DNA of 64,000 nucleotides from Halobacillus andaensis (GCF_014636475.1 NZ_BMEL01000001.1:620001-684000); one strand, 5' to 3'; counted from the first letter of the stretch, positions 1-8,960 are shown. Notes: generated by a model from the sequence alone, not told the origin. Made by a program: numbers and translations.

Positions 1-699
1 TGTTAATTCTCTCTCGCCGGCGTTAGAAATTTCATAAATATGTTCTGGGAATCCCCCTGAACCTGTTTCCTCAAGGGAAACGTCCATCTCTTCTTCTTCC
101 TCTTCTTCAGCGTCGTCTTCTGAATTAGCTTCTTCTTCAGACCCTGATTCATTACTTTCTTCTTCGTCCCCTTCTCCTTCACCAGAATCAGATTCGTTAC
201 CAGCGGAATCTTGATCATCGCTTTCGTCTTCATCATCCGGTGGATTAGAAACGTTCACCTGGTCTTCACTGCTTTCCTCTTCATTAGCGCTATCATTAGG
301 GTTTGACACTTGTAAAATAAAATACCAGGCGACAAAAAGTAAACCTACGATGAGAACAACGGTTAAAATAGTTGGGAAGGCTTTAGACATTCCGCCTCCC
401 ATAGCTGGACGGTTCTCGCTTTTTGATTTTTGAACACGACTATACGTGATCACTTGTTCTTCTTCATTTGAAGGAAGTTCGCTTTTATGCTCTTCCATTA
501 CTTGTTCGGGGTCTAACCCAACAGCGGAAGCATACTCCCTGATAAAGGCTCTTGTATAAAACTTGCCTGGAAGCACATCAAACTCATTTTTTTCAATGGC
601 TTGAAGATATCTTTTTTGTATCTTTGTCGTACGCTGCACTTCTTCAAGCGTTAAACCTTTTTCCTCTCTCGCTTCTCTTAGGCGTGAGCCTATTTCCAT
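1..699 (-). CDS. rodZ: RodZ-like cytoskeletal/cell-shape protein (YmfM), 3' end cut off by window edge
   Basis: 233 codons are visible; the reading frame is still open at the window edge. The N-terminus (about residues 1-70) is a RodZ-type helix-turn-helix domain (start MEIGSRLREAREEKG). A basic juxtamembrane stretch follows, then one transmembrane helix near residues 109-130 (TILTVVLIVGLLFVAWYF) and a very acidic Glu/Asp/Ser linker. In characterised bacteria RodZ links MreB filaments to the elongation machinery through its cytoplasmic HTH and crosses the membrane once. The ATG at 699-697 has a good ribosome binding site (GGAAGGTG). It sits downstream of ymfK, as in B. subtilis, where pgsA would come next. 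The acidic linker may be a halophile trait; that is inference. Confidence 0.9.
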   Translation of the reverse strand, partial: MEIGSRLREAREEKGLTLEEVQRTTKIQKRYLQAIEKNEFDVLPGKFYTRAFIREYASAVGLDPEQVMEEHKSELPSNEEEQVITYSRVQKSKSENRPAMGGGMSKAFPTILTVVLIVGLLFVAWYFILQVSNPNDSANEEESSEDQVNVSNPPDDEDESDDQDSAGNESDSGEGEGDEEESNESGSEEEANSEDDAEEEEEEEMDVSLEETGSGGFPEHIYEISNAGERELT

Positions 700-718
700 A
701 ACTAACACCTTCCATTAT

Positions 719-1507
719 TTAAAAATCAAACATTGAAAATCCATCATTTGTTTTCGCCTCTTTTTCTACGGTTTCATAAGTAATTTCTTCGTCATCATTA
801 TTACGAAGTTCGATAATATAATCGAAATCACTCATTTTATATTCCGTTTCTTGTACGAAAATATCAGGATGCTCAATCACTTTTGTCGCCGGAAGACGCA
901 TAACTTCCCGTACTAATTGCCAGTGCCTCTCACTAGCTCTTCTAGCAGAAACAATTCCGTCTATAATATACAAATAGTCTTCATTGTATTCTTCATCAAT
1001 TAATTGATTACGAACCGTTTGCTTTAATAAAGTACTTGATACGAACAACCAGCGCTTATTAGCACATACGCTTGCCGCTACAATTGATTCTGTTTTACCG
1101 ACACGCGGCATTCCACGAATACCAATGAGCTTGTGCCCCTCTTTCATAAACAGCTCAGCCATAAAATCAACGAGCACCCCTAGGTCTTCGCGGTTAAAAC
1201 GAAACGTTTTTTTATCATCAATATCACTATGTATGTAACGTCCATGTCTAACAGCTAATCGGTCTCTTAACTTCGGTCTGCGTAATTTAGTAATTTTAAT
1301 CGTATCCATTGTATTTAAAATAGAGCGCAATCGCATAATTTGTTCTTCGCTTTTACAAAGCAAGAGCATCCCTCTGTGGGAGTTCTCTACACCATTTATC
1401 GTTACGATATTAATGGACATCATCCCCAATAAAGATGATATATCCCCAAGGAGGCCCGGCCGATTGTACTGGATCTCATATTCTAAATACCATTCTTTTT
1501 TTTCCAT
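719..1507 (-). CDS. ymfK: DUF3388 family protein YmfK
   Basis: 262 residues, the usual length for YmfK. The N-terminal 75 residues look like an ACT-type regulatory fold (YEIQYNRPGLLGDISSLLGM). The remainder is the DUF3388 region and contains a P-loop-like motif near residues 131-140 (GMPRVGKTE). The biochemical function is unknown. It lies between ymfJ and rodZ, as in B. subtilis. A terminator after ymfJ suggests it starts its own transcription unit with rodZ. The ATG at 1507 follows GAGGAG at about 7 nt. Family assignment rests on sequence recognition and synteny; nucleotide binding is only inferred from the P-loop. Confidence 0.85.
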   Translation of the reverse strand: MEKKEWYLEYEIQYNRPGLLGDISSLLGMMSINIVTINGVENSHRGMLLLCKSEEQIMRLRSILNTMDTIKITKLRRPKLRDRLAVRHGRYIHSDIDDKKTFRFNREDLGVLVDFMAELFMKEGHKLIGIRGMPRVGKTESIVAASVCANKRWLFVSSTLLKQTVRNQLIDEEYNEDYLYIIDGIVSARRASERHWQLVREVMRLPATKVIEHPDIFVQETEYKMSDFDYIIELRNNDDEEITYETVEKEAKTNDGFSMFDF

Positions 1508-1616
1508 GATCCATCTCCTCTGGAAAATGTCGAAGTTTGTAAAAAAAATAGCTTGAATTTGTCCCTTTTTATATCATAAATGATTTTACCCTAATAAGAA
1601 AGACTACAAACAGATT

Positions 1617-1654
1617 TAGTAAAAAAACCGTACAGGAAAACCCCGTACGGTTTT
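1617..1654 (-). terminator. Rho-independent terminator after ymfJ
   Basis: A perfect 10-bp stem (1624-1633 with 1645-1654, core ACCGTAC) is followed on the minus strand by a run of seven T. It begins 9 nt after the ymfJ stop codon and separates ymfJ from ymfK. Confidence 0.9.
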
Positions 1655-1662
1655 AAGTACTT

Positions 1663-1923
1663 TTATGATTGTGTCCCTTCGCTTTGTACAAGTTTCACCA
1701 TCATGTTAGCTATTGCGTGTTGTTCTTTTTCATCTGCCACATTCCACAGTTCGCGAAGAACAGCCTCTTGGTCATTCTTAGCTTCCACCTCAGTAGCTAA
1801 ATAGCCACCAATTTCGTAAGCTAATTCTGAAACAGATTGGTCGTCCATTCCTTGTCCTTCCGCTTGATGTAAACGGTCACCCAAGAAATCTTTCCATGAC
1901 TCAAAGTTGTCAAGTACAGACAT
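1663..1923 (-). CDS. ymfJ: DUF3243 family sporulation-associated protein YmfJ
   Basis: 86 residues, close to the B. subtilis YmfJ length. It begins MSVLDNFESWKDFLGDRL and is a small soluble, acidic, helical protein with no membrane segment. An in-frame ATG lies further upstream, but the start at 1923 has the strong site GAGGAGGT about 7 nt before it and matches the family's N-terminus. YmfJ is recalled as a sigma-G-dependent forespore gene in B. subtilis, and a good sigma-G promoter lies directly upstream here. The molecular function is not established. It forms a single-gene unit ending in a strong terminator. Confidence 0.85.
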   Translation of the reverse strand: MSVLDNFESWKDFLGDRLHQAEGQGMDDQSVSELAYEIGGYLATEVEAKNDQEAVLRELWNVADEKEQHAIANMMVKLVQSEGTQS

Positions 1924-1956
1924 TTCGTGTACCTCCTCAAGATGATTTTTCATCAT

Positions 1957-1986
1957 TAGTATGAGGCAGGAGGATTGATATTATGC
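1957..1986 (-). promoter_or_regulatory. Candidate sigma-G promoter of ymfJ
   Basis: On the minus strand GCATA (1986-1982), an 18-nt spacer and CATACTA (1963-1957) match the sigma-G pattern GNATR-N17/18-CATNNTA. The predicted transcript start is about 25 nt before the ymfJ start codon. The 14-nt string CTGCCTCATACTAA is repeated exactly before tepA. Confidence 0.7.
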
Positions 1987-1997
1987 ATCAATACTTT

Positions 1998-2714
1998 TTA
2001 AAACCATCCCCCGTTTATACGTAACGTATGACCTGTAATGTAACTCGAATGTTGTTTCAATAAAAATATGACCCCGTTGGCCACTTCACTGCTGGTACCG
2101 GCACGTCCTAACGGAATTTCGTTGTAAATATTCAGTTGATCTTCTTCTGAAAGCTGAGCGTTCATTTTTGTTGAGATGAATCCAGGGGTTACGGCATTCA
2201 CTCGAATATTACTTGGGGCAAGCTCTTTAGCCAACGCCTTAACATAGCTGATTTGGGCTCCTTTTACAGAACTGTATATTGCTTCAGTACTAGCACCTTC
2301 CTCTCCCCACACGGAAGAGATAACAACAATATTACCTTGCTGGTTTCTAACCATGGAAGGAATTAAAGCTTGAGAAATCATCCATAGAGCTTTGACGTGA
2401 ATGTGGTAATAATGATCCATTTCTTCAAAACTAACATCCTGTATAAGCTTCGCCGAATGATTTCCGGGTGCAAATACAAGCATATCCCACTCTTTAGGCA
2501 TAGATGCTAAAAAACGTTCAATCCCTTCAGGGGTGGATAAGTCTCCGAAAAAAGCTCCCTCCCATTGACCTTCAGGGACTTCTAATTTCAGTTCATGCAC
2601 CACGGAATTATTCGTATGGTAATGAACCCCAACGTTCATCCCTGCTTCTGCCATTGATTTAGCAATTTGAGAACCAATTTCACCGCTTCCACCAATAATT
2701 AAACCCTTTTTCAT
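1998..2714 (-). CDS. ymfI: Short-chain dehydrogenase YmfI, EF-P 5-aminopentanone reductase
   Basis: 238 residues; a classic SDR. It has the nucleotide-binding motif GGSGEIG at residues 8-14, Ser133/134 (VVISSVWG), and the catalytic pair Tyr147 and Lys151 (YSSVKGA). In B. subtilis YmfI reduces the carbonyl of the 5-aminopentanone group on elongation factor P, completing the 5-aminopentanol modification needed for polyproline translation and swarming. The ATG overlaps the ymfH stop codon (TAATG), so the two are translationally coupled. The role is inferred from strong synteny; SDR sequence alone would not fix the substrate. Confidence 0.88.
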   Translation of the reverse strand: MKKGLIIGGSGEIGSQIAKSMAEAGMNVGVHYHTNNSVVHELKLEVPEGQWEGAFFGDLSTPEGIERFLASMPKEWDMLVFAPGNHSAKLIQDVSFEEMDHYYHIHVKALWMISQALIPSMVRNQQGNIVVISSVWGEEGASTEAIYSSVKGAQISYVKALAKELAPSNIRVNAVTPGFISTKMNAQLSEEDQLNIYNEIPLGRAGTSSEVANGVIFLLKQHSSYITGHTLRINGGWF

Positions 2715-4000
2715 TATTCTTGAGGCAGCACTTTGAACACTGAGATGCGGTCTTCTTTAATCCAATGTTCAACATATTGATCAGCATCTTCGGTCGTTAA
2801 CGACTCGATGACCGGCAAAACATTAAACAAGTCGACTCCTAAAGTGTGATAATGGGTGAACTGATTAGCAATAAACTCTAACGAATTTAGAGCACGCATA
2901 AACTGACCAATTTTTTTACGCTTCATACGAGTGAAATCTTCTTCTGAAATTCTCTTTTCGCGTAAACTATGCAGCATTTTTTTTACTCGTTCAGCTAATT
3001 CATCAGGCTTTCTTGTGTCCCCTCCTAAGATGGTGAACCCAAATTGACGATCAAGTTCGGTCTCAAATTGGAAGCTGTCATCAATTAAGTCGTCTTTATA
3101 TAACTCTTCATAAAATTCCCCACTTCTTGAGAAGTAAAAGTCTAAAATCATTCCTGATAGTAATTCAGCACGCAGCAACTCTTCGCCATTTAATGAGGAG
3201 ACGTCTTCTTTCACCCCAACCATTGTTTTAGCCGTGGTGACTGGCATTTTAATAGAGTCTTCTGATTTTGCAACAGATGGAGATTCTTCGGGATAGAAGC
3301 GCTCAATTTCAGGCATTTCTTTAAAATCTTTTTTTGCTTGATTGGAGCGGATTTGTTCCATCATTTCTTCAGGCTGAATGTTTCCAGCGACAAACAATAC
3401 CATGTTAGATGGATGGTAAAACGTTTCATAACAAGTGTATAGGTCATCTTTTGTTATTTCCTGAATGGAATCAACCGTACCAGCTATGTCAACTTTAACT
3501 GGATGTTTTTCATACATACTTTGAATCGTTCCAAAAAATGATCTCCAGTCTGGCTGATCGTCATACATTCTAATTTCTTGTGCGATGATGCCTTTTTCTT
3601 TATCTACAGATTCTTTAGAGAAATATGGATCTTGTACGAAGTCTAATAAGGTATCAACATTTTTCTCGATTTGACTCGTAGCAGAAAACAAATAAGCTGT
3701 TTTCGTAAAAGAAGTAAATGCATTCGCTGAAGCACCTAATTTCGTGAAGTCTTGAAAAACATCACGATCTTCTTTCTCAAACAATTTGTGCTCTAGAAAA
3801 TGAGCAATCCCCTCTGGCACTGTTACTTTTTCATTTTTCCCAATCGGTGTAAACGTTTGATCGATTGATCCGTAATTCGTTGTAAATATTCCGTATGTTT
3901 TAGCCATTTCAGGTTTAGAAAGTAAAAATACTTTTAACCCATTCTCCATGGTTTCCTGAAAAACTGATTCATTTAGCTGTTTATAAACGAGTTCTTCCAT
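2714..4000 (-). CDS. ymfH: M16 family zinc metallopeptidase YmfH (EF-P modification-associated)
   Basis: 428 residues. The inverted zinc motif HFLEH is at residues 67-71 and the downstream acidic ligand region around residue 140 (KGIIAQEIRMYDD), so it looks catalytically competent. M16 proteins act as pairs, and the partner here is the zinc-less YmfF encoded immediately upstream. Genes of this pair are named in databases as EF-P 5-aminopentanol modification-associated (YfmH/YfmF), although their exact substrate is unclear. Start and stop codons overlap by one base with ymfF (TAATG) and with ymfI. Confidence 0.88.
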   Translation of the reverse strand: MEELVYKQLNESVFQETMENGLKVFLLSKPEMAKTYGIFTTNYGSIDQTFTPIGKNEKVTVPEGIAHFLEHKLFEKEDRDVFQDFTKLGASANAFTSFTKTAYLFSATSQIEKNVDTLLDFVQDPYFSKESVDKEKGIIAQEIRMYDDQPDWRSFFGTIQSMYEKHPVKVDIAGTVDSIQEITKDDLYTCYETFYHPSNMVLFVAGNIQPEEMMEQIRSNQAKKDFKEMPEIERFYPEESPSVAKSEDSIKMPVTTAKTMVGVKEDVSSLNGEELLRAELLSGMILDFYFSRSGEFYEELYKDDLIDDSFQFETELDRQFGFTILGGDTRKPDELAERVKKMLHSLREKRISEEDFTRMKRKKIGQFMRALNSLEFIANQFTHYHTLGVDLFNVLPVIESLTTEDADQYVEHWIKEDRISVFKVLPQE

Positions 4001-5286
4001 TATTCTTCCCCTCCCTTTTGACTTGTTAAGAAATAGATGGTGTCGAGTTCAATTTTATTAGCTACTTTAACGACATCCTCTTTCTTCACTTTACGAACAT
4101 TTTCGATGATTTCCTTTGCCGGAATGGAAACACCGGACAGCGTTTGATGATACAGGACTTCAATTAATCCATTCGCATGATCCATCGTTTCCTGTAATTG
4201 ATTTACGACTTGCTCTGAAGATTCACTTACTTGATCTGAAGTGAAATCGCCTGACTTCATGGCTTCCATTTGTTCAATAATAATACTCTTTGCTTGTTCA
4301 TAATCTTTAGGGTCTACTCCACTAAATACGAGCAGTAAACCTTTATGGCTTTCAAACCTTGAGGCCGCATAATAAGCTAAGCTGTGTTTTTCTCGCACAT
4401 TCATAAATAATTTAGAACTAGGAAAACCTCCAAAGATCCCATTAAACACCTGTAGAGCAAAATAATCATCATCGCCAAATTTAATGTTCGTACGATATCC
4501 AATATGAAGCTTTCCTTGATTCACATCTTCTCTTTCAATGACTTCATTAATCTCGCGCTTTTCACTGGCTAGCGATTCCTGATGAGCGTCGTTATTCGCG
4601 CTGGCTGAACGTGAAAAATATTTGTCAGCTAATTTTTCAATTTCGGCTTCATCTACGTCTCCAATAATGTATAGATCCAGTAAGTCACGATTAATCATTG
4701 CTTTGTAGTATTCATATAATGATTTCGCGTTTATTTTTTCAAAGTCCTCTAAGTAACCATGCACGTGAAGAGCGTACGGTTCATTATCACACATATGATC
4801 AATCAACCTCATGTTGGCATAACTCATTCGATCATCTTTTATGGATTTGATCTTTTGTTCTAGCGTTTGCTTTTCCCGATTCACAATCGTTTCATCGAAT
4901 CCTCCTTGCTCTACTTTCGGATCAAATAAAACATCACTGAAGATTTGCATCGCTTTTTCTAAAATAGGTTCGTGATCGTTTAAGTAGGCTTCATTCACAA
5001 CTTCCATTCTAAACGAAAGGACATGGTTCTCTCCTTTTTTCGTTCCGTCGCTGGAAAAGCCTGTGCCATACAAGTTTTCGAGAGCTGATTGTAATGCTCT
5101 GACATTAGGATGGCTGCTAGTCGCTTTTTGCAACACATGGGGCAGCAAGGCTCTCTCAGTAATCCCTTCTCTTTGTAAAGGGGCTTTTAACTTAGCCACA
5201 ATGGAAACTGTTTTATATTTTTTGCTAGGCAGTATATGTAATCTGTACCCTTGTTTATCGTGAACCGATTCTTTTGATATTTTCAT
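4000..5286 (-). CDS. ymfF: M16 family peptidase-like protein YmfF, probably non-catalytic
   Basis: 428 residues with the two-lobed M16 architecture. The position expected for HXXEH reads LLPHVLQKAT, so the zinc ligands and catalytic Glu are missing. It is likely the structural partner of YmfH, like other M16 alpha/beta pairs. I chose the ATG at 5286 because GGAGGAGG precedes it by about 8 nt; an upstream in-frame start would overlap the promoter region. First gene of the ymfF-ymfH-ymfI unit, separated from the ABC transporter operon by a terminator. Confidence 0.87.
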   Translation of the reverse strand: MKISKESVHDKQGYRLHILPSKKYKTVSIVAKLKAPLQREGITERALLPHVLQKATSSHPNVRALQSALENLYGTGFSSDGTKKGENHVLSFRMEVVNEAYLNDHEPILEKAMQIFSDVLFDPKVEQGGFDETIVNREKQTLEQKIKSIKDDRMSYANMRLIDHMCDNEPYALHVHGYLEDFEKINAKSLYEYYKAMINRDLLDLYIIGDVDEAEIEKLADKYFSRSASANNDAHQESLASEKREINEVIEREDVNQGKLHIGYRTNIKFGDDDYFALQVFNGIFGGFPSSKLFMNVREKHSLAYYAASRFESHKGLLLVFSGVDPKDYEQAKSIIIEQMEAMKSGDFTSDQVSESSEQVVNQLQETMDHANGLIEVLYHQTLSGVSIPAKEIIENVRKVKKEDVVKVANKIELDTIYFLTSQKGGEE

Positions 5287-5313
5287 TAGAATCCTCCTCC
5301 ATTTTTGTCTATT

Positions 5314-5319
5314 ATTATA
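5314..5319 (-). promoter_or_regulatory. Possible -10 element for ymfF-ymfH-ymfI
   Basis: A perfect TATAAT on the minus strand lies 28 nt before the ymfF start codon and downstream of the preceding operon's terminator. No convincing -35 hexamer is visible at 16-18 nt, so this is weak. Confidence 0.35.
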
Positions 5320-5382
5320 AGCAGTTATTCGCTTATTCATCCCTGTTCAACTAATTATTATGCTACGGTAAATGAATAAAAA

Positions 5383-5419
5383 AGTAAAAAAATAAAGCCC
5401 GGCACTTTTGTACCGGACT
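5383..5419 (-). terminator. Terminator of the BMP/ABC transporter operon
   Basis: Stem of 10 bp with two G-T pairs (5396-5405 with 5410-5419, core CCGG), a 4-nt loop, and a T-rich tract containing seven consecutive T on the minus strand. It lies just after the last permease gene. Confidence 0.88.
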
Positions 5420-5427
5420 AAATTTAA

Positions 5428-6387
5428 TTATCGATTTCCTTTAACATACGCTTCACCTAAAGATTTAGGGGCTTCAGCTCTCCCTATAAATCCTGCTAAT
5501 GCAAGGATGGTTAATACATAAGGTGCAATTAAAAGGAATACTTGCGGGACCTCAGCTAACAGTGGGATACCGGAGCTTACCACGCTTAAGCTTTGAGCGA
5601 ATCCAAAGAAAATAGCTGCACCCATTGCTCCCAGTGGATGCCATTTACCGAAAATAACAGCAGCCAAAGCCATAAAACCTTGTCCTACAATTGTTGACTG
5701 CGAGAAATTCATCGCAATGGTAAGTGCAAATACTGCACCTCCCAGACCTCCAAAAGCACCTGAAAGCATAACGGCAACGTACCTCATACCATACACGTTG
5801 ATACCGTTTGTATCTGCAGCCATTGGGTGTTCACCGACGGAACGTAAGCGTAAACCAAACGGTGTTTTAAATAATACAAACCAAACGACAAACGCCAGAA
5901 TAATGGCGAAGTATGAAGTAATATACATATTTGAGAAAAATAATCCGCCTATGATTGGTATATCACTTAATAACCAAACGTCTTTCGTATAAAAAGGACG
6001 AGATACCATATCTGTCTGCCCTTTATCATACCATTGCTTCGTTAAAAATACTCCAATGCCTAAAGCTAAAAAGTTAATCGCTACACCGCTGACTACTTGA
6101 TCCGCTCGAAATGTAATCGAAGCGACAGCATGAGTTAAAGCGAAAATTGCAGAAATCACCATAGCAGCTAAGATAGACAACCACGGGGTGGCTGAACCAA
6201 AAGTATCCGCGAACGTGAGGTTGAACACAATTCCAACAAACGCACCCATGACCATAAGTCCTTCTAAACCAATATTGATGATACCTGAACGTTCACTCAT
6301 TACCCCGCCGAGCGCAGTAAAGATAAGAGGGGCCGCAAAGAATAATGCCTGCGGAATGATCGATTGTAAAATATCAATGATATTCAT
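5428..6387 (-). CDS. ABC transporter permease, BMP/nucleoside type (NupQ/YufQ-like)
   Basis: 319 residues with about eight to nine hydrophobic segments. It belongs to the branched-chain/nucleoside permease family; the stretch GIINIGLEGLMVMGAF near residue 35 is the typical signature. It would form the membrane channel with the preceding permease. Its ATG follows the stop codon of that gene with no gap. The set of lipoprotein, double-domain ATPase and two permeases matches guanosine/nucleoside importers such as NupNOPQ. The substrate is inferred. Confidence 0.85.
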   Translation of the reverse strand: MNIIDILQSIIPQALFFAAPLIFTALGGVMSERSGIINIGLEGLMVMGAFVGIVFNLTFADTFGSATPWLSILAAMVISAIFALTHAVASITFRADQVVSGVAINFLALGIGVFLTKQWYDKGQTDMVSRPFYTKDVWLLSDIPIIGGLFFSNMYITSYFAIILAFVVWFVLFKTPFGLRLRSVGEHPMAADTNGINVYGMRYVAVMLSGAFGGLGGAVFALTIAMNFSQSTIVGQGFMALAAVIFGKWHPLGAMGAAIFFGFAQSLSVVSSGIPLLAEVPQVFLLIAPYVLTILALAGFIGRAEAPKSLGEAYVKGNR

Positions 6388-7434
6388 TTATTTCCCCTCC
6401 TTCTTAAAACGAAGAATAACCCAGCGAATCATGTAACTTGAAGCAACGAAGAAAATAATAAGTGCGATAACGATCTCGACTAGTTCAGTAGGAACTCCTG
6501 CTACGGTCGGCATATTCAATGCTCCAATTTTCAGCGTACCAAATAGGAATGCAGCTAATACTACGCCTAATGCTGTGTTTGCTCCTAATAGAGCGACCGC
6601 AATACCTTCAAAGCCTATATTGGTAAATCCTGATTTCGTCGCAAGATACCCATATGTACCCAGCCCTTCCATCGCTCCGGCTAACCCAGCAAAAGCGCCA
6701 GAAATCATCATGGCGAGAACAATGTTTTTACCTACACTCATTCCCGCATAGTTTGAAGCGTGAGGATTATAGCCCACTGATCGCAACTCAAAACCTCTAG
6801 TAGTTTTATTGAGAATAAACCACATGATTAATGCCATTAAGAAGGCAATTAAAATACCATAGTGCATTCTTGAATAGAACGTCATTTCTGCAATCCACTC
6901 AGAAGCGAGTGAAGCAGATCCGGCAATTCTCTCCGTTTGATCTTCACCTTCTGTAATCACATGACGCACAATAGCATTTGTAGAATAGAGAGCTATGTAG
7001 TTCATCATAATCGTGACGATAACTTCATGAACCCCTAACTTTGCTTTTAGGATGCCTGGTATGAATCCCCAGAAAGCACCAGCAGCAGCGGCTGCTAAAA
7101 TAGCAAGAGGCAAGTGAATAACCATAGGTAATTCAAAAGCTACCCCCACCCATACAGAAGCTAACCAGCCCACAAATACTTGCCCTTCTACACCAATGTT
7201 AAGTAAACCAGTGCGTAGTGCAAATGCTACAGCTAACCCAGATAATATATAAGGCGTAACCATACGTACAGTTTCACCAAAAAAATAACTATCTCCAAAC
7301 GCGCCTTCCCATAAAGCTCCATAGCCTAAAACTGGATTGTACCCAAACACAACCATAATAATGGCACCGACAAGCAGGCCGAGGAAAACAGAAATGATAG
7401 GAATTAATATATTGATCGTACGATTCGTGAACAT
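6388..7434 (-). CDS. ABC transporter permease, BMP/nucleoside type (NupP/YufP-like)
   Basis: 348 residues, many transmembrane helices, with the signature GLLNIGVEGQVFVG near residue 75. It is the partner of the permease encoded next; the two are distantly related, as is usual in this family. Its ATG overlaps the ATPase stop codon (TAATG), implying translational coupling. Function: inner half of a nucleoside (guanosine/purine type) import channel, by family and gene context. Confidence 0.85.
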   Translation of the reverse strand: MFTNRTINILIPIISVFLGLLVGAIIMVVFGYNPVLGYGALWEGAFGDSYFFGETVRMVTPYILSGLAVAFALRTGLLNIGVEGQVFVGWLASVWVGVAFELPMVIHLPLAILAAAAAGAFWGFIPGILKAKLGVHEVIVTIMMNYIALYSTNAIVRHVITEGEDQTERIAGSASLASEWIAEMTFYSRMHYGILIAFLMALIMWFILNKTTRGFELRSVGYNPHASNYAGMSVGKNIVLAMMISGAFAGLAGAMEGLGTYGYLATKSGFTNIGFEGIAVALLGANTALGVVLAAFLFGTLKIGALNMPTVAGVPTELVEIVIALIIFFVASSYMIRWVILRFKKEGK

Positions 7435-8960
7435 TACTCAGCACCTGCTTTCTCGGTCGTATTCCCAGCCATTAATAACCCGAGCTCTTGTTCATTTGTC
7501 TCTTCCGGCTTCACTTCTGCGATTACTTGACCGTCAAACATAACTGCAATACGATCACTCAAGTTTAAAATTTCATCGAGTTCGAAAGATAGAAGCAGAA
7601 CAGCTCTTCCTTTATCTCTTTCTTCAATTAATTTTTTATGGATAAATTCGATTGCGCCCACATCTAATCCACGAGTAGGCTGAGCCGCAATTATTAAATC
7701 AGGAGAACGGTCAATCTCTCGGCCGATAATCGCTTTTTGCTGGTTTCCACCTGAAAGAGCTCGTGCTTTTGTCATTTCATTCGGCGTACGCACATCATAT
7801 TCCTTGATGAGAGATTTTGCTTTTTCATAGATTTTTTTAAAATTCATAACCCCTTTTTTCGAGAAGGGTTTTTGATAGTACGTCTGAAGAACCATATTAT
7901 CTCCAACTGGAAAATCAAGAACTAAACCATACTTATGACGGTCTTGGGGGATGTGAGATATACCGGCTTGTGTAACTTTACGAGTTGATAAATTACTAAT
8001 TACTTTATCATGCAAAGAAATTGTACCTGATTCTGATTTTCTCAGTCCTGTAATCGCTTCAATTAATTCAGATTGGCCATTACCATCAATGCCGGCAATA
8101 CCCACGATTTCACCGGCACGAACTTCTAGGTTCAAGCCTTTAACCATGTGGACATTCCTAACATCCTTTACATAAAGATCCTTTATCGATAAATACGTAT
8201 CCTTCGGTTCAGCTGGTTTTTTTTCCGTTTTAAAACTGACTTCTCTCCCTACCATTAAAGAAGCAAGTTCATTAGGATTGGTCTGGCTGACATCTACGGT
8301 ACCAATCCCTTCCCCTTTACGGATAACAGTACATCGATCACAAACTTCCATAATCTCTTTAAGTTTGTGTGTGATCAGTATGATTGATTTTCCTTCTTTA
8401 ACAAGACTCTGCATAATAACGATAAGCTCTTTTATTTCTTGGGGGGTCAGCACAGCTGTAGGCTCATCAAATATTAATATATCAGCACCTCTATATAAGG
8501 TTTTTAAGATTTCTACACGTTGCTGCATTCCCACTGATATATCACGCACTTTTGCTTTTGGATCAACATTTAATCCATACCTTTTTGATAGCTCCAACAC
8601 TTCTTTTTCTGCTTTCTTTATATCAACAGTAGCTCCTTTCTTAGGTTCGCTGCCAAGAACGATATTCTCAGTTACAGAAAACGTATCAACAAGCATAAAG
8701 TGTTGGTGCACCATTCCAATCCCTAATCGATTGGCAACGTTAGGATCAGATATATTGACTTTCTCGCCTCGAACTCTAATTTCACCTTTTTCCGGCTGAT
8801 AAAGGCCGAATAACACGTTCATTAAGGTCGATTTACCCGCTCCATTTTCACCTAGTAAGGCATGAATTTCGCCTTGCTTAACTTGTAAATTAATATTGTT
8901 ATTAGCAACGATTCCGGGGAACTCTTTTCGGATATTCAACATTTCGATTACGTAATCCAT
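7434..8960 (-). CDS. ABC transporter ATPase with two nucleotide-binding domains (NupO/YufO-like)
   Basis: 508 residues from the start chosen here. The first domain has Walker A GENGAGKS (residues 37-44), signature SVGMQQR and Walker B LIFDEPT. The second has a degenerate Walker A (GIDGNGQS) and signature LSGGNQQK. This asymmetry is typical of sugar and nucleoside importer ATPases, where only one site hydrolyses ATP efficiently. The start at 8960 (MDYVIEML) matches relatives. An ATG at 8969 and a further upstream one at 9002 are possible but less conserved and have poorer spacing. It powers the two permeases encoded downstream. Confidence 0.87.
   Translation of the reverse strand: MDYVIEMLNIRKEFPGIVANNNINLQVKQGEIHALLGENGAGKSTLMNVLFGLYQPEKGEIRVRGEKVNISDPNVANRLGIGMVHQHFMLVDTFSVTENIVLGSEPKKGATVDIKKAEKEVLELSKRYGLNVDPKAKVRDISVGMQQRVEILKTLYRGADILIFDEPTAVLTPQEIKELIVIMQSLVKEGKSIILITHKLKEIMEVCDRCTVIRKGEGIGTVDVSQTNPNELASLMVGREVSFKTEKKPAEPKDTYLSIKDLYVKDVRNVHMVKGLNLEVRAGEIVGIAGIDGNGQSELIEAITGLRKSESGTISLHDKVISNLSTRKVTQAGISHIPQDRHKYGLVLDFPVGDNMVLQTYYQKPFSKKGVMNFKKIYEKAKSLIKEYDVRTPNEMTKARALSGGNQQKAIIGREIDRSPDLIIAAQPTRGLDVGAIEFIHKKLIEERDKGRAVLLLSFELDEILNLSDRIAVMFDGQVIAEVKPEETNEQELGLLMAGNTTEKAGAE

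Noticed and set aside
8278-8799. 173-codon plus-strand frame
   Set aside because: Antisense to the ABC ATPase gene; composition is a reverse-complement artefact.
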